This document shows positions 52,654 to 63,112 of a stretch of DNA of 64,000 nt, one piece after another; the stretch's first letter is position 1; every line of letters starts with the position of its first letter. Origin of the DNA: Planococcus citreus (GTDB lineage: Bacteria > Bacillota > Bacilli > Bacillales_A > Planococcaceae); contig NZ_RCCP01000005.1 in NCBI RefSeq assembly GCF_003664125.1, positions 1-64,000 on the forward strand, given 5' to 3'. The notes under the pieces were generated by a model. It was not told the origin of the DNA, did not search any database, and was given only the letters and a program-made list of their open reading frames with translations. The translations under genes were made by a program, and so were the position numbers.

Positions 52654-53580
52654 ATGGGACAAGTAACAGTGAAACAAGTAATGGAGACGTTCGGCTTGAA
52701 ACTGATCAGCGGCCAGGAAGGCATCGGGCGCCATATTGCCATCAGTGATATTTCGAGACCGGGACTGGAAATGGCAGGCTATTTCACCCATTATCCAGCG
52801 AATCGCATGCAATTGCTCGGGAAAACGGAATTGTCGTTTTTCGCCATGCTGAAACCGGAAGAACGACTAGACCGGATGATGAAACTGTGTGCGGAGGATA
52901 CGCCCGCCATCATCGTTTCCCATGGTGTCGATGTGCCGGAGGAATTGGTCATCGCCTCTTCCGAAAAACATGTGCCGGTGCTCGGGACGAACATGACAAC
53001 CACGCGGTTTTCCAGTTTGTTGACGAACTTTTTAGAAAGCCGGCTGGCTCCGACGACCGCTGTACATGGCGTGCTGGTCGATATTTACGGAATCGGTGTG
53101 CTCATCACCGGAAAAAGCGGCGTCGGTAAGAGTGAAACCGCTTTGGAATTGGTTAAGAAAGGCCATCGCCTTGTAGCGGATGATTGTGTGGAAATTCGTC
53201 AAGAAGGCGAAAGTACACTTGTTGGGCATCCGCCAAAGCTAATTGAATATCTGCTCGAGATTCGCGGTGTCGGCATCATCGACATCATGACTTTATTCGG
53301 AGCGAGTGCTGTACGTAACTTTAAGCGTATTTCACTTGTCATTGATCTCGAGATTTGGGATCAAGATAAAACTTACGATCGTCTCGGCCTTGAGGAAGAG
53401 ACAATGAAAATCATTGATACGGATGTGACGAAGCTGACGATTCCTGTACGTCCAGGACGTAACCTTTCTGTCATTATCGAAGTAGCCGCGATGAACTACC
53501 GCCTGAAACGGATGGGGGTCAACGCTGCCGAGGAATTCTCCAAGCGGCTTGATGATGTCATCTCGCAAGATACAAATTAA
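52654..53580 (+). CDS. hprK: HPr kinase/phosphorylase
   Basis: 308 residues. H138 and the Walker [10 protein letters not shown] (153-161) are in place, with [15 protein letters not shown] the HprK signature. It phosphorylates and dephosphorylates HPr at a serine, the central signal of carbon catabolite control. ATG 52654 follows GAGGGA; the longer frame lacks a ribosome binding site. It heads an hprK-lgt-yvoD-ppaX-yvoF group. Confidence 0.97.
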   Translation: MGQVTVKQVMETFGLKLISGQEGIGRHIAISDISRPGLEMAGYFTHYPANRMQLLGKTELSFFAMLKPEERLDRMMKLCAEDTPAIIVSHGVDVPEELVIASSEKHVPVLGTNMTTTRFSSLLTNFLESRLAPTTAVHGVLVDIYGIGVLITGKSGVGKSETALELVKKGHRLVADDCVEIRQEGESTLVGHPPKLIEYLLEIRGVGIIDIMTLFGASAVRNFKRISLVIDLEIWDQDKTYDRLGLEEETMKIIDTDVTKLTIPVRPGRNLSVIIEVAAMNYRLKRMGVNAAEEFSKRLDDVISQDTN

Positions 53581-53601
53581 GCGAATGGGAAGGTGCATTA
53601 T

Positions 53602-54414
53602 ATGTATTCAGTTTTAGCAGCGATCGATCCAGTGGCGTTTTCACTCGGGCCGATCGACGTTCGGTGGTATGGCGTCATCATTGCGACCGGCATCGTCATT
53701 GCGTTTCTCGTCGGGCAGAAAGAAATGGTCAAGCGCGGCTTGCATCCGGATTATCTGACCGATCTATTGATCTGGGCTGTCCCGCTCGCCATTGTCGGCG
53801 CGCGCATTTATTATGTGATGTTCGAGTGGGAAAATTATAAAGACCAGCCCGCCCAAATCATCGCCATTTGGAATGGCGGGATTGCAATACACGGTGCGTT
53901 GATCGCTTCGGTCATCGTTGCCTATATATTCACGAAACGCCGCAATACGCCGTTTTTGAAAGTGGCAGATATTTTGGCGCCGAGTATTTTGATTGGCCAG
54001 GCCATTGGGCGCTGGGGCAATTTCATCAACCAGGAAGCGCATGGCGGAGAAGTATCGCGCCAGTTTCTTGAGAATCTGTTCATCCCGGATTGGATCATCA
54101 CCCATATGTACATAGATGGTGCTTATTACCACCCGACTTTCCTCTATGAATCGATGTGGAGCTTGGTGGGGATCATTATTTTGTTGCTGCTTAGAAAAGT
54201 CAATTTGGTGCGCGGCGAAATGTTCTTCTTCTATATGATCTGGTATTCAGTCGGCCGTTTCTTCATTGAAGGAATGCGCACCGACAGCCTGTACGTCATT
54301 GGCGAATTGCGCGCTGCACAACTTGTATCGGTCATCGCGATCGTCATTGGGCTTGCGTTCATCATCTACCGGCGCGTAGCCATCAAAAATCCGCCGCGCT
54401 ATTTGGATAAATAA
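53602..54414 (+). CDS. lgt: Prolipoprotein diacylglyceryl transferase
   Basis: 270 residues with about seven membrane segments. The Lgt signature GRWGNFINQEAHG and the loop YHPTFLYES are intact. It attaches diacylglycerol to the Cys of prolipoproteins such as PrsA and the YtkA-like protein in this window. ATG 53602 is 8 bases after GGGAAGG; GTG 53593 is in frame but overlaps that site. Confidence 0.96.
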   Translation: MYSVLAAIDPVAFSLGPIDVRWYGVIIATGIVIAFLVGQKEMVKRGLHPDYLTDLLIWAVPLAIVGARIYYVMFEWENYKDQPAQIIAIWNGGIAIHGALIASVIVAYIFTKRRNTPFLKVADILAPSILIGQAIGRWGNFINQEAHGGEVSRQFLENLFIPDWIITHMYIDGAYYHPTFLYESMWSLVGIIILLLLRKVNLVRGEMFFFYMIWYSVGRFFIEGMRTDSLYVIGELRAAQLVSVIAIVIGLAFIIYRRVAIKNPPRYLDK

Positions 54415-54433
54415 CTAGGAAAGAAGAGATTGA

Positions 54434-55369
54434 ATGTCGACAGTGAAAAATGGCTTGAAAGCCGGATTAAAGACTACGTGGTCACTCGGAAAAATCATTT
54501 TTCCGATCACTTTGCTCGTCACCATGCTGCAATTCACGCCGGTATTGCCATTTATCATCGATTTAATCGCACCGGTCATGGGAATATTCGGCTTGAGCGG
54601 CGAAGCGGCTGTTCCGCTTGTGCTCGGCAACGCGCTCAATCTGTATGCCGGAATCGCCGGAATTTTATCGCTTGAACTGACCGTGAAAGAAGTATTTATC
54701 CTGGCGGTCATGTTATCGTTCTCCCATAACATCTTTATCGAAACCGGAGTCGCCTTGAAAGTCGGCGTCCGTTTGTGGGTCGTCTTGGTGGTGCGTTTCG
54801 GTCTTGCGGCTTTGTCCGGCATCTTGATTAACTTGTTCTGGTCGGGCGGCGGGGAAATTGCGCAATACGGCTTTGCGCCTGAAGTCGCCGCTGCTCCGGA
54901 AACATGGCTTGGCATCTTCTTGCTCGGCTTGGAAAAAGCAAGTTTTGGTGTGCTTCAGCTGGCGATGATCGTCATCCCGCTTATGCTGATGATCCAATTA
55001 TTGAAAGATCGCCATTATTTGCAGAAAATCTCAAATATGATGGGGCCGCTCACTAAGCTGATCGGCGTCGAGAAAAACGCCTCATTGACGCTCGCCTCCG
55101 GATTGATTTTCGGTTTGGCGATGGGCGCGGGCGTGATGATCCAAGCAGTTCAGGAAGACGGCGTTAGCCGCAAAGACGCAACACTCGCCTTTATCTTCCT
55201 TGTGGCGTGCCACGCGATTGTCGAGGATACCTTGATTTTCATTCCGCTCGGCATCCCGATTTGGCCGCTGCTGCTGATTCGGGTCATCACCGCCCTCGCC
55301 TTGACGATATTCATCTCTTATCTATGGCGTCGGGCTGAAGACAATCGGAAGGAAGTGCTCTCTACATGA
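54434..55369 (+). CDS. yvoD: Nucleoside-recognition (Gate) domain membrane protein YvoD
   Basis: 311 residues, about nine membrane segments with two Gate-domain halves (FIIDLIAPVMGIFGL... and NMMGPLTKLIGVEKNASL...). LACHAIVEDTLIFIPLGIPIW is typical. Similar to spore-maturation-type and nucleoside carrier proteins; substrate unknown. The stop overlaps the ppaX start by 4 bases. Confidence 0.85.
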   Translation: MSTVKNGLKAGLKTTWSLGKIIFPITLLVTMLQFTPVLPFIIDLIAPVMGIFGLSGEAAVPLVLGNALNLYAGIAGILSLELTVKEVFILAVMLSFSHNIFIETGVALKVGVRLWVVLVVRFGLAALSGILINLFWSGGGEIAQYGFAPEVAAAPETWLGIFLLGLEKASFGVLQLAMIVIPLMLMIQLLKDRHYLQKISNMMGPLTKLIGVEKNASLTLASGLIFGLAMGAGVMIQAVQEDGVSRKDATLAFIFLVACHAIVEDTLIFIPLGIPIWPLLLIRVITALALTIFISYLWRRAEDNRKEVLST

Positions 55370-56019
55370 ACAAAGATATAACGACTTTATTGTTTGATTT
55401 TGATGGAACCTTGCTCGATACGAATGAATTGATCGTTCAGACATTCTTATCGGTGCTCGGCGAACATTTCCCGGGCGAATACGGACGGGAAGATGTCTTG
55501 CATTTTATCGGCCCTTCATTGGAACAGACCTTTACAAAAATCGCACCGGGCAAAGTCAGCGAACTGAGCGATCAGTACCGCCGCCTAAACCGGACGCTCC
55601 ATGACGAGTTGGTGTCTGAATACGACGGGGTTGCAGAAACTTTACGGACGTTGAAATCCAGAGGCTTGAAAATGGCGATTGTTTCCACCAAACGGGAAGA
55701 AACGATTTTGCACGGCTTGAAGTTGATGGGCGTGCACGATGTGTTCGATGTCTTGGTGGCGTTGGATCATGTGCAGAACCCGAAGCCGCATCCCGAGCCG
55801 CTTGAACTGGCATTGCGTTTATTGGAAGCGGATCAGCAGGGAGCCTTGATGATCGGTGATAATTCACATGACATCGAAGGCGGTAAAAATGCCGGCGTCC
55901 GCACAGCAGGCGTCGCATGGACTGCAAAAGGAGAAGAGTTTTTAGCGAGCTTCGAACCGGACTTCATGCTGCAGCATATTTCCGACCTTTTGGAATTGAC
56001 GAAGGCGGGCGTAAGATGA
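55366..56019 (+). CDS. ppaX: Pyrophosphatase PpaX
   Basis: 217 residues of the HAD superfamily: nucleophile motif FDFDGTLLDTNEL, motif II VSTKREE, Lys in NPKPHPEP and motif IV MIGDNSHDIEGGKNAG. In B. subtilis PpaX splits the pyrophosphate released when HprK dephosphorylates HPr-Ser-P, which explains its place in the hprK operon. The stop overlaps the next start (ATGA). Confidence 0.95.
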   Translation: MNKDITTLLFDFDGTLLDTNELIVQTFLSVLGEHFPGEYGREDVLHFIGPSLEQTFTKIAPGKVSELSDQYRRLNRTLHDELVSEYDGVAETLRTLKSRGLKMAIVSTKREETILHGLKLMGVHDVFDVLVALDHVQNPKPHPEPLELALRLLEADQQGALMIGDNSHDIEGGKNAGVRTAGVAWTAKGEEFLASFEPDFMLQHISDLLELTKAGVR

Positions 56020-56528
56020 GACGCACTGAGCGATATCCTGTTGAAGGAGCAAATTCGCTTTGGCATATCTACAAAACCGTGCCGTTCTGGAAAGTGGCGA
56101 AAAACTTTCTGGTCCTCCAGACGGCCCGCTATACGCCGTTTTTGCCGATGAAAAACTGGTTGTATCGCCAATTTCTTGGCATGAAGATCGGCAAGGAAAC
56201 GTCATTTGCGCTGATGGTCATGCCCGATGTCATGTTTCCGGAACGCATACAGGTCGGGGCCAATACCGTGATCGGCTATAATACGACCATTCTTGCGCAC
56301 GAATACTTGATTGAAGAATACCGGCTCGGTGACGTCTTGATCGGCGACCGTGTCATGATCGGAGCAAACAGTACGATTTTGCCCGGCATCAAGATTGGGG
56401 ATGGTGCCATCGTCTCCGCTGCCACGCTCGTCCATAAAGATGTACCGGCTGGGGCTTTCGTCGGCGGCAATCCGATGAAAATCATTTATACAGCCGAAGA
56501 AATGGCCGATCGACAAGCAAAATCCTGA
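56016..56528 (+). CDS. yvoF: Hexapeptide-repeat acetyltransferase YvoF
   Basis: 170 residues. The left-handed beta-helix repeats include IQVGANTVIGYNTTI, VLIGDRVMIGANSTI and IKIGDGAIVSAATLVHKDVPAGAFVGGNP. Probably an O-acetyltransferase; the acceptor is unknown. Its ATG overlaps the ppaX stop. The terminator overlaps its last codons. Confidence 0.9.
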   Translation: MRRTERYPVEGANSLWHIYKTVPFWKVAKNFLVLQTARYTPFLPMKNWLYRQFLGMKIGKETSFALMVMPDVMFPERIQVGANTVIGYNTTILAHEYLIEEYRLGDVLIGDRVMIGANSTILPGIKIGDGAIVSAATLVHKDVPAGAFVGGNPMKIIYTAEEMADRQAKS

Positions 56529-56556
56529 AAGCTCAGTGCTTTCAGGATTTTTTATA
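56519..56556 (+). terminator. Terminator of the hprK-yvoF group
   Basis: 12-bp stem AATCCTGAAAGC/GCTTTCAGGATT with a 5-base loop and T run; the 5' arm includes the yvoF stop codon. Confidence 0.9.
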
Positions 56557-56566
56557 TCCTCCTTGC

Positions 56567-56596
56567 TTGACGGGCCAAAGCGGCTTGCGCTAAAAT
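56567..56596 (+). promoter_or_regulatory. his operon promoter
   Basis: TTGACG (56567-56572), 18-base spacer, TAAAAT (56591-56596). Transcription would start near 56603, at the left arm of a dyad. Confidence 0.7.
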
Positions 56597-56601
56597 AAGA
56601 A

Positions 56602-56639
56602 TCACTTTAACGATTCATCACTCTAGCGAACTAAAGTGA
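56602..56639. promoter_or_regulatory. 8-base inverted repeat in the his leader
   Basis: TCACTTTA (56602-56609) and TAAAGTGA (56632-56639), a perfect dyad with 22 bases between. Position just after the -10 box suggests an operator with two distant half-sites or a leader hairpin. No T-box features (specifier loop, T-box sequence TGGN) are seen. Confidence 0.5.
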
Positions 56640-56667
56640 AATAACCGATAATAGGAAGTGTTCAACG

Positions 56668-57831
56668 ATGACCATCGAAATGTTTGAAAAACCATTAGGC
56701 ATGCGTGACGATTTTCCTTTAATTGCAAAGCAAAAAGCAGATTTGAGAAAACAAGGCACTCAATTAATCGAGCGGGCAGGGTATGAACTGCTGCAAACGC
56801 CGACTTTGGAATACTACGAAACGATCGGGAAGATCTCCGCGATTTCAGATGACGCGTTATTCAAGCTGCTCGACAGCCAAGGTAAGACGCTCGTCTTGCG
56901 GCCGGATATGACATCCCCGATCGCACGGGTTGCGGCATCGAAATTATTGCGCGAAAAAATGCCGATCCGCCTCGGCTATTATTCCAATGTGTTCCGTGCG
57001 CAAAAGCGCGAAGGCGGGCGTCCTGCAGAATTCGAGCAGATGGGCGTCGAGTTGATTGGCGACGATTCCCTTTATGCGGATGCGGAAGTGATCAGCCTGG
57101 CTTGGGATATTCTGAAGGAATTGGACGTTGGTTCTGCACGCACCGTCATCGGCCACACGAGGCTGCTTGAACTGATATTGGCAGATTTCGGGTTGGATGC
57201 GGAACAAAGCGGCAAAGTGCGTGAACTGTTTGTCGCGAAGAACGGTGTAGGGGTCGAACAATTGGCAAAAGAGCTGCCGATCCCTGAAGGCAAACTGGCA
57301 TCGTTCCTGAAATTGATGCAGGCAACAACAGTAGCTGATTGGAAACAGTGGATCAACGAAGAAAACGAAGAACAACGCGAGCTTTACCGCGACATGGAGC
57401 GCCTTGAACAATTGCTTGGACGCAATGGACTCGGGGATGCAGTCACTTTCGATATTTCCTTCAGCAGCCACATGACCTATTACACAGGATTGGTGTTCGA
57501 GTTCTACGGAGCCGGCAGTGGATTTCCACTCGGCAGCGGCGGGCGCTATGACGGCTTGATGGAGCAGTTCGGCTTGCAGGTCGGCGCGACCGGATTCGGG
57601 TTGCGGGTCGATCGTTTGCTGGAATCGGTGACACCTGAAAAAGCGGAGCAACCGCACACATTGATCTTATTCGATGAACAAAACGAGCAATATGCATTCG
57701 ATAAAGCACAACAATTAAGAAATTCAGGAAAACGAGTGACCTTGCAGTATGCACCGGCCGTTAAAGCGCTGGAGCCATTCACTGCCTTGTTCACCGAAGT
57801 AATCAGAGGGGAGGAGCTGCACAATGGATGA
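56668..57831 (+). CDS. hisZ: ATP phosphoribosyltransferase regulatory subunit HisZ
   Basis: 387 residues related to histidyl-tRNA synthetase: [37 protein letters not shown], and [11 protein letters not shown]. It lacks the anticodon-binding domain and serves as the regulatory partner of the short HisG. First gene of the operon; GGAAGTG lies upstream. Confidence 0.95.
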   Translation: MTIEMFEKPLGMRDDFPLIAKQKADLRKQGTQLIERAGYELLQTPTLEYYETIGKISAISDDALFKLLDSQGKTLVLRPDMTSPIARVAASKLLREKMPIRLGYYSNVFRAQKREGGRPAEFEQMGVELIGDDSLYADAEVISLAWDILKELDVGSARTVIGHTRLLELILADFGLDAEQSGKVRELFVAKNGVGVEQLAKELPIPEGKLASFLKLMQATTVADWKQWINEENEEQRELYRDMERLEQLLGRNGLGDAVTFDISFSSHMTYYTGLVFEFYGAGSGFPLGSGGRYDGLMEQFGLQVGATGFGLRVDRLLESVTPEKAEQPHTLILFDEQNEQYAFDKAQQLRNSGKRVTLQYAPAVKALEPFTALFTEVIRGEELHNG

Positions 57832-58450
57832 ATTGACGATTGCCATGCCAAAGGGCAGAATCTTTGAAGAAGCCTATGAACTATTAGTCGGTGCGGGATA
57901 TGACCTACCGAAAGAGCTCGACGACTCGCGCAAGCTGATCGTCGAAGCGCCGAATGAAAAATTCCGCTTTATTCTGGCGAAGCCTATGGATGTGCCGACT
58001 TATGTCGAGCACGGGGTAGCGGATATCGGCATTGCCGGAAAAGACGTCTTGCTCGAGCACGATAGAGACGTACACGAATTATTGGACCTCGGCATCAGTG
58101 CATGCTATATCGCGACTGCCGGATTGCCGGATACGGAAATGGACGAAGTGACGCCGCGCATTGCGACGAAATATCCAGCGGTGGCTTCTCATTATTACCG
58201 CAGCAAAGGCGAGCAAGTCGAAATCATCGAATTGAACGGCTCGATCGAATTGGCGCCGCTGATCGGCTTGTCCGACCGCATCGTGGACATCGTATCGACC
58301 GGCCGCACATTGAAAGACAATGGCTTGGTGGAATATGAGAAGATTGCGGACATCACGTCGCGCCTCATTGCAAACCCGGTAAGCTACCGCTTGAAACAAC
58401 AGCGCATTACAGAATTGGTCGATAAACTGCGGGAGCAGGTGGAACGATGA
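57824..58450 (+). CDS. hisG: ATP phosphoribosyltransferase, short form
   Basis: 208 residues, the short HisG that needs His[13 protein letters not shown] start ([18 protein letters not shown]), [11 protein letters not shown] and the PRPP loop [15 protein letters not shown] are present. It catalyses the first step of histidine synthesis. Overlaps hisZ by 8 bases and hisD by 4. Confidence 0.96.
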   Translation: MDELTIAMPKGRIFEEAYELLVGAGYDLPKELDDSRKLIVEAPNEKFRFILAKPMDVPTYVEHGVADIGIAGKDVLLEHDRDVHELLDLGISACYIATAGLPDTEMDEVTPRIATKYPAVASHYYRSKGEQVEIIELNGSIELAPLIGLSDRIVDIVSTGRTLKDNGLVEYEKIADITSRLIANPVSYRLKQQRITELVDKLREQVER

Positions 58451-59730
58451 ACATTCAGCGCCTGACAGACGAGTTGTCGATTCGGCGCCAATTAGCCGAT
58501 GGCACAGAACAGCAATTGCAAGCGGTAAAAGAAATCATTCAAGCGGCGCGTACAGAAGGCGATGCAGCATTGTACCGCTTTGCAAAAAAATGGGACAAAG
58601 CGGAGTTGTCCGCATTAAAGGTGACGCCAGAAGAAATCCAACAAGCAGCGAAGCGTTTCGATCCCCAATTGCTTGCCGACCTGACAGAAGCTGCGGATAA
58701 TATCCGAAGCTATCATGAAGGCCAACAGCAACAAGGCTATCGCCAAGACCGGGCGGACGGGTCGTATGTCGCGCAGCGTGTCACAGCGATCGAATCTGCT
58801 GGATTGTATGTTCCAGGCGGCACAGCGGCCTATCCATCCTCCGTCTTGATGAACGTCATTCCGGCACAAGTCGCCGGAGTCGGGCGCATCGTCGTTGTAT
58901 CACCGCCTGATAGCGAAGGGAATTTGTCGGACGGCGTTCTTGTTGCAGCGCATATCCTTGGCATTGAAGAACTATATAAAACTGGCGGGGCACAAGCAAT
59001 CGCGGCGCTCGCTTACGGCACGGAATCGATCCAACCGGTCGATAAGATTACGGGACCCGGCAATATTTTCGTAGCGCTCGCAAAACGCGAAGTGAACGGA
59101 GACGTCGCGATCGACATGATCGCAGGTCCGAGTGAAATTGCCATCATTGCCGATGACAGCGCATATGCGGATGAAGTGGCGGCGGATTTATTATCCCAAG
59201 CAGAGCACGATCCACTGGCAAGTGCTGTATTATTGACAGAGAGCCGTGCGTTTGCCGAACAAGTCGCAACGCAAGTGAAAAGCCAATTGGCCACTTTGCC
59301 GCGCGAAGCGATTGCCGCGGCGTCGATCCGTGACCACGGCGCCATTTATGTGGCGGACAGCCGCGCTGATTTGATTCGTGCTGCCAACCAATTGGCTCCA
59401 GAGCATTTGGAGATCATGACAGAAGATGCGGAAGCGGTAGCGGAACAAATCGATCACGCCGGCGCGATTTTTATCGGCCGTTATTCATCGGAACCGATCG
59501 GCGATTATTTTGCCGGCACGAACCATGTCTTGCCGACCAATAGCACGGCGCGCTTTTCAAGCGCTTTGTCCGTCTATGATTTTGTTAAACGGACGAGCAT
59601 CGTCCATTACAGCGAGCAGGCATGGCGTGAAAACCAAGAAAAAATTGCAAGGCTCGCACGGCTGGAAGGCCTCGAAGCACACGCACGTGCAGTCGAATCG
59701 CGCGCTTGGAAAAAGGAGAGTCAATCATGA
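58447..59730 (+). CDS. hisD: Histidinol dehydrogenase
   Basis: 427 residues. [44 protein letters not shown] and [15 protein letters not shown] are hallmarks, with LAPEHLEIM near the catalytic His. It carries out the two final oxidations to histidine. The stop overlaps the hisB start as ATGA. Confidence 0.97.
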   Translation: MNIQRLTDELSIRRQLADGTEQQLQAVKEIIQAARTEGDAALYRFAKKWDKAELSALKVTPEEIQQAAKRFDPQLLADLTEAADNIRSYHEGQQQQGYRQDRADGSYVAQRVTAIESAGLYVPGGTAAYPSSVLMNVIPAQVAGVGRIVVVSPPDSEGNLSDGVLVAAHILGIEELYKTGGAQAIAALAYGTESIQPVDKITGPGNIFVALAKREVNGDVAIDMIAGPSEIAIIADDSAYADEVAADLLSQAEHDPLASAVLLTESRAFAEQVATQVKSQLATLPREAIAAASIRDHGAIYVADSRADLIRAANQLAPEHLEIMTEDAEAVAEQIDHAGAIFIGRYSSEPIGDYFAGTNHVLPTNSTARFSSALSVYDFVKRTSIVHYSEQAWRENQEKIARLARLEGLEAHARAVESRAWKKESQS

Positions 59731-60314
59731 GGAAATCGGACATTACGCGAAAAACCAATGAAACGGAAATTGCCGTCAGCTTCTCACTCGATGGAAAAGG
59801 GCAGGCGGATATCAATACAGGGGTGCCATTCATGGACCATATGCTGGATCTTTTCATCAAGCATGGCCAGTTCGACGGGCGCATCCACGCAAACGGCGAT
59901 ACCCATATCGACGATCATCACACGACGGAAGACATCGGGATCGTCCTTGGCCAGGCAGTGCTTGAAGCTTTAGGCGATAAAAAAGGCTTGCGCCGCTACG
60001 GCAACGCCTTTGTGCCGATGGATGATGCGCTCGCGCAAGTGGTCATCGATTGCTCGAACCGCCCTCACCTGGAATTCCGGGGAGATATCCCGAACGCCAA
60101 AGTCGGCGCATTCGATACGGAGCTGGTCCATGAATTCCTATGGAAGTTTGCGTTGGAATCACGCATGAACGTCCACGTCATCGTCCATTACGGACGCAAT
60201 ACGCACCACATTATCGAAGCGGTCTTCAAGGCGCTTGCCCGCGCGCTCGATGACGCGACGATGATCGACCCGCGTGTAGAAGGCGTCCCGTCGACAAAGG
60301 GGCTTTTAACATGA
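59727..60314 (+). CDS. hisB: Imidazoleglycerol-phosphate dehydratase
   Basis: 195 residues. The metal motifs are FMDHMLDLFIKHG, DDHHTTEDIGIVLG and the second half HVIVHYGRNTHHIIEAVFK. It is the monofunctional form typical of Gram-positives. AAAGGAGAG lies before ATG 59727. The stop overlaps hisH by 4 bases. Confidence 0.96.
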   Translation: MRKSDITRKTNETEIAVSFSLDGKGQADINTGVPFMDHMLDLFIKHGQFDGRIHANGDTHIDDHHTTEDIGIVLGQAVLEALGDKKGLRRYGNAFVPMDDALAQVVIDCSNRPHLEFRGDIPNAKVGAFDTELVHEFLWKFALESRMNVHVIVHYGRNTHHIIEAVFKALARALDDATMIDPRVEGVPSTKGLLT

Positions 60315-60940
60315 TTGTTGGCATCATTGATTACGGCATGGGCAATTTATTCAGCGTCGAACAGGCATTGAAAAAACTGGAATGCACCGTCATCACCTCA
60401 GACGATGCACAAGTCTTGGCGGAAGCGGATGCGATTTTGCTTCCGGGTGTCGGCGCTTTTCCGGATGCCATGAAGCGCCTGGAGGAGAAAGGCTTAGCCG
60501 AATTCATCCGTTCGCTTCCGGAGCAGAAGATTCCGTTGCTCGGGATTTGCCTCGGCATGCAATTATTATATGAAGATAGTGAAGAAGGCAGGCCGGTCAA
60601 TGGGCTTGGTTTATTGAAAGGCCATATCCGGCGCTTTCCAAAAGGCGCTTACCGCATTCCGCATATGGGATGGAACCGCCTGAACTTCACGCAACAGCCG
60701 TACTGGCTTGAAGATGTACTGGAAGATACACATGTTTATTTTGTCCACTCATTTTTGGCGACGGAGACGGATCGTGCAGAAGTCTTCGCGACTGCCGAAT
60801 ACGGCGGGCTTGAAGTGCCGGGGGTTGTCGGCGGCGGATTGATTACGGGGATGCAATTCCATCCGGAAAAATCGGGCGAGTTCGGGCATTATTTATTGGC
60901 GCAGTGGATTGCAAATGTCAGGGGGGATTTCCATGAGTGA
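60311..60940 (+). CDS. hisH: Imidazole glycerol phosphate synthase glutaminase subunit HisH
   Basis: 209 residues, class I glutamine amidotransferase. The nucleophile Cys lies in LLGICLGMQLL, and the His and Glu in FHPEKSGEFG. It supplies ammonia to HisF. Overlaps hisA by 8 bases. Confidence 0.96.
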   Translation: MIVGIIDYGMGNLFSVEQALKKLECTVITSDDAQVLAEADAILLPGVGAFPDAMKRLEEKGLAEFIRSLPEQKIPLLGICLGMQLLYEDSEEGRPVNGLGLLKGHIRRFPKGAYRIPHMGWNRLNFTQQPYWLEDVLEDTHVYFVHSFLATETDRAEVFATAEYGGLEVPGVVGGGLITGMQFHPEKSGEFGHYLLAQWIANVRGDFHE

Positions 60941-61661
60941 ATTTCAAATTTATCCGGCGATCGACTTGAGGGGCGGAAAATGTGTCCGCTTGTTCCAAGG
61001 CGATTATGGGCAGGAGACGGTCTATGCGGATTCGCCCGTTGAAATGGCAAAAAGTTTTGTGGAAGCCGGGGCTAAATGGATCCATATGGTCGATTTGGAC
61101 GGCGCGAAAGACGGCAGCCGCATCAACGATCAAATGGTCATCGAAGCGGCAAAGCTCAATGCCAACATCCAAGTAGGCGGCGGCATCCGCAGCCGTGAAG
61201 ACATCAACCATTATTTATCGAATGGCGTTGCACGGGTCATCATCGGAAGCTTGGCCGTTCGGGAGCCGGAACTGGTCGCGTCCTTTATCGAAGAGTTCGG
61301 TGCAGAGCGGATCGTCATCGGCATCGATGCGAAAGACGGCATGGCGGCGACAGAGGGATGGATCGAAACATCCCATAAGCCGGCATCTGAAGTGGCCGCT
61401 TATTTTGCTTCAAAAGGGGCGAAGCATTTCATCTATACCGATATTTCGACGGACGGCACGCTTGCCGGCCCAAATATCGACGCTAACCGCAAGCTCGTCG
61501 CCGATGACGCTTCGCAAGTCATCGTATCGGGCGGCATCGGAACGCTCGATGACGTAAAAAAAGTCAAGCAAGCGGCTGCCGACAGCCCAATTGCCGGCTT
61601 GATCATCGGCAAAGCTTTGTATGAAAACCGCTTCACCCTCAAGGAGGCGCTGTCATGCTGA
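60933..61661 (+). CDS. hisA: Phosphoribosylformimino-5-aminoimidazole carboxamide ribotide isomerase HisA
   Basis: 242 residues forming a TIM barrel with two phosphate sites: [27 protein letters not shown] and [29 protein letters not shown] 60933 follows GGGGGG; upstream in-frame codons lie inside hisH. Overlaps hisF by 7 bases. Confidence 0.96.
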   Translation: MSEFQIYPAIDLRGGKCVRLFQGDYGQETVYADSPVEMAKSFVEAGAKWIHMVDLDGAKDGSRINDQMVIEAAKLNANIQVGGGIRSREDINHYLSNGVARVIIGSLAVREPELVASFIEEFGAERIVIGIDAKDGMAATEGWIETSHKPASEVAAYFASKGAKHFIYTDISTDGTLAGPNIDANRKLVADDASQVIVSGGIGTLDDVKKVKQAAADSPIAGLIIGKALYENRFTLKEALSC

Positions 61662-62407
61662 CAAAACGCATCATCCCGTGCCTCGACGTTAAAGAAGGGC
61701 GCGTCGTCAAAGGCGTGAGCTTTGTGGAACTTCGGGATGCGGGAGATCCTGTGGAACTTGCTAAATTTTATGATGAACAAGGCGCAGATGAATTGGTCTT
61801 CCTAGACATCTCTGCTTCACACGAAGGCAAAGAGACGATGGTTGAAGTGGTGCGCATTGTCGCCACTGAACTATCGATTCCTTTTACTGTGGGCGGGGGC
61901 ATCCGGACGCTAGATGATATGAAACGCATGCTGCGTGCAGGGGCGGATAAAGTCTCCTTGAATACGGCAGCGCTCGACCGGCCGGAATTGATCAAAGAAG
62001 GCGCGGATTTCTTCGGGTCGCAGTGCATCGTCGTCGCCATCGACGCGAAAAGAAACGGGGACAGCTGGGACGTCTACACGCATGGAGGCCGCAACCGAAC
62101 CGAATGGGATGCGATCGAATGGGCGAAAAAAGCGGTCGCTTTAGGGGCTGGGGAGTTGCTTTTGACCAGCATGGACAGCGATGGCCAGAAAGACGGATTC
62201 GATGTCGAACTCACGAAGGCGGTGCGTGACGCCGTCGAAGTGCCTGTCATCGCAAGTGGCGGTGCAGGAAATCGTGAGCATTTCAAGGAAGTATTCGAAC
62301 AGTCAGATGCGGATGCAGCACTTGCGGCATCGATCTTCCATTATAAAGAAACGAGCGTCAGAGAAGTGAAACAGTATCTGCAGCGAGAAGGAGTGAATAT
62401 CCGGTGA
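61655..62407 (+). CDS. hisF: Imidazole glycerol phosphate synthase cyclase subunit HisF
   Basis: 250 residues, TIM barrel: [18 protein letters not shown] with the catalytic Asp, [22 protein letters not shown] and [13 protein letters not shown]. Partner of HisH. Overlaps the next gene by 4 bases. Confidence 0.97.
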   Translation: MLTKRIIPCLDVKEGRVVKGVSFVELRDAGDPVELAKFYDEQGADELVFLDISASHEGKETMVEVVRIVATELSIPFTVGGGIRTLDDMKRMLRAGADKVSLNTAALDRPELIKEGADFFGSQCIVVAIDAKRNGDSWDVYTHGGRNRTEWDAIEWAKKAVALGAGELLLTSMDSDGQKDGFDVELTKAVRDAVEVPVIASGGAGNREHFKEVFEQSDADAALAASIFHYKETSVREVKQYLQREGVNIR

Positions 62408-63027
62408 CAAATGTGAAATACGACGAAAACGGGTTAGTGCCCGTCATATTACAAGATGCAACTACAAAACAAGTGCTGACTTTGGCCTATGCCAATGAAG
62501 AAGCGGTCAAGCGCACGATCGACACGAAAGAAACTTGGCTGTATTCAAGAAGCCGCCAAGAACTTTGGAATAAAGGCGCGACCAGCGGCAATACACAGAC
62601 CGTCCAGTCCGTACAGATTGATTGCGACGGCGATTCCTTGATTTATGAAGTGATCCCGAATGGCCCGGCCTGCCATACAGGAGAGACAAGCTGTTTCCAT
62701 GAAACATTGGCAGGGGAACGTGCTGCTTCAGCATCAGATATGATTACAGAGCTCAGCGCGTTAATCAAACAACGCGAAACGGATATGCCGGAAGGCGCTT
62801 ATACGACGTATCTATTTGAAGAAGGCGTCGATAAGATCTGCAAGAAAGTCGGGGAAGAAGCGGCAGAAGTCATCATCGCTGCGAAAAACCGCGATGCGCG
62901 TGAACTGGCAACGGAAAGCGCAGACTTGCTATACCATCTCCTCGTGCTTCTCCAAGAACAGAAAGTCGATTTTAAAGAAGTGACGGGCGTGCTCGAAGAA
63001 CGCCACGCCGCGAAAAAGGACAAGTAA
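62404..63027 (+). CDS. hisI: Bifunctional phosphoribosyl-AMP cyclohydrolase/phosphoribosyl-ATP diphosphatase HisIE
   Basis: 207 residues. The HisI domain (1-115) has [35 protein letters not shown] and [14 protein letters not shown] with metal Cys and His; the HisE domain has [24 protein letters not shown]. Start GTG. Last gene of the operon. hisC and a histidinol phosphatase are not in the operon. Confidence 0.96.
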   Translation: MTNVKYDENGLVPVILQDATTKQVLTLAYANEEAVKRTIDTKETWLYSRSRQELWNKGATSGNTQTVQSVQIDCDGDSLIYEVIPNGPACHTGETSCFHETLAGERAASASDMITELSALIKQRETDMPEGAYTTYLFEEGVDKICKKVGEEAAEVIIAAKNRDARELATESADLLYHLLVLLQEQKVDFKEVTGVLEERHAAKKDK

Positions 63028-63041
63028 ATAATAGGGAAATA

Positions 63042-63050
63042 TGCTATAAT
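63042..63050 (+). promoter_or_regulatory. Extended -10 promoter before the TPR gene
   Basis: TGCTATAAT (63042-63050), an extended -10 box without a good -35 at 17 bases. A transcript from it would begin about 12 bases before the terminator hairpin. Confidence 0.5.
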
Positions 63051-63068
63051 AACAGCACATTTAGGGAT

Positions 63069-63094
63069 AGGAACGATTTCGATCGTTCCTTTTC
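63069..63094 (+). terminator. Terminator of the his operon
   Basis: 9-bp stem AGGAACGAT/ATCGTTCCT with stable loop TTCG, followed by a short T run. Confidence 0.85.
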
Positions 63095-63112
63095 CTGTTA
63101 CGGAGGCATATT

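Noticed and set aside
56603-56667. T-box riboswitch before the his operon
   Set aside because: The leader is only about 65 bases, with no specifier stem or antiterminator T-box sequence.
56944-57657. 237-codon open frame on the minus strand inside hisZ
   Set aside because: Overlaps hisZ fully; no start signal and low-complexity composition.
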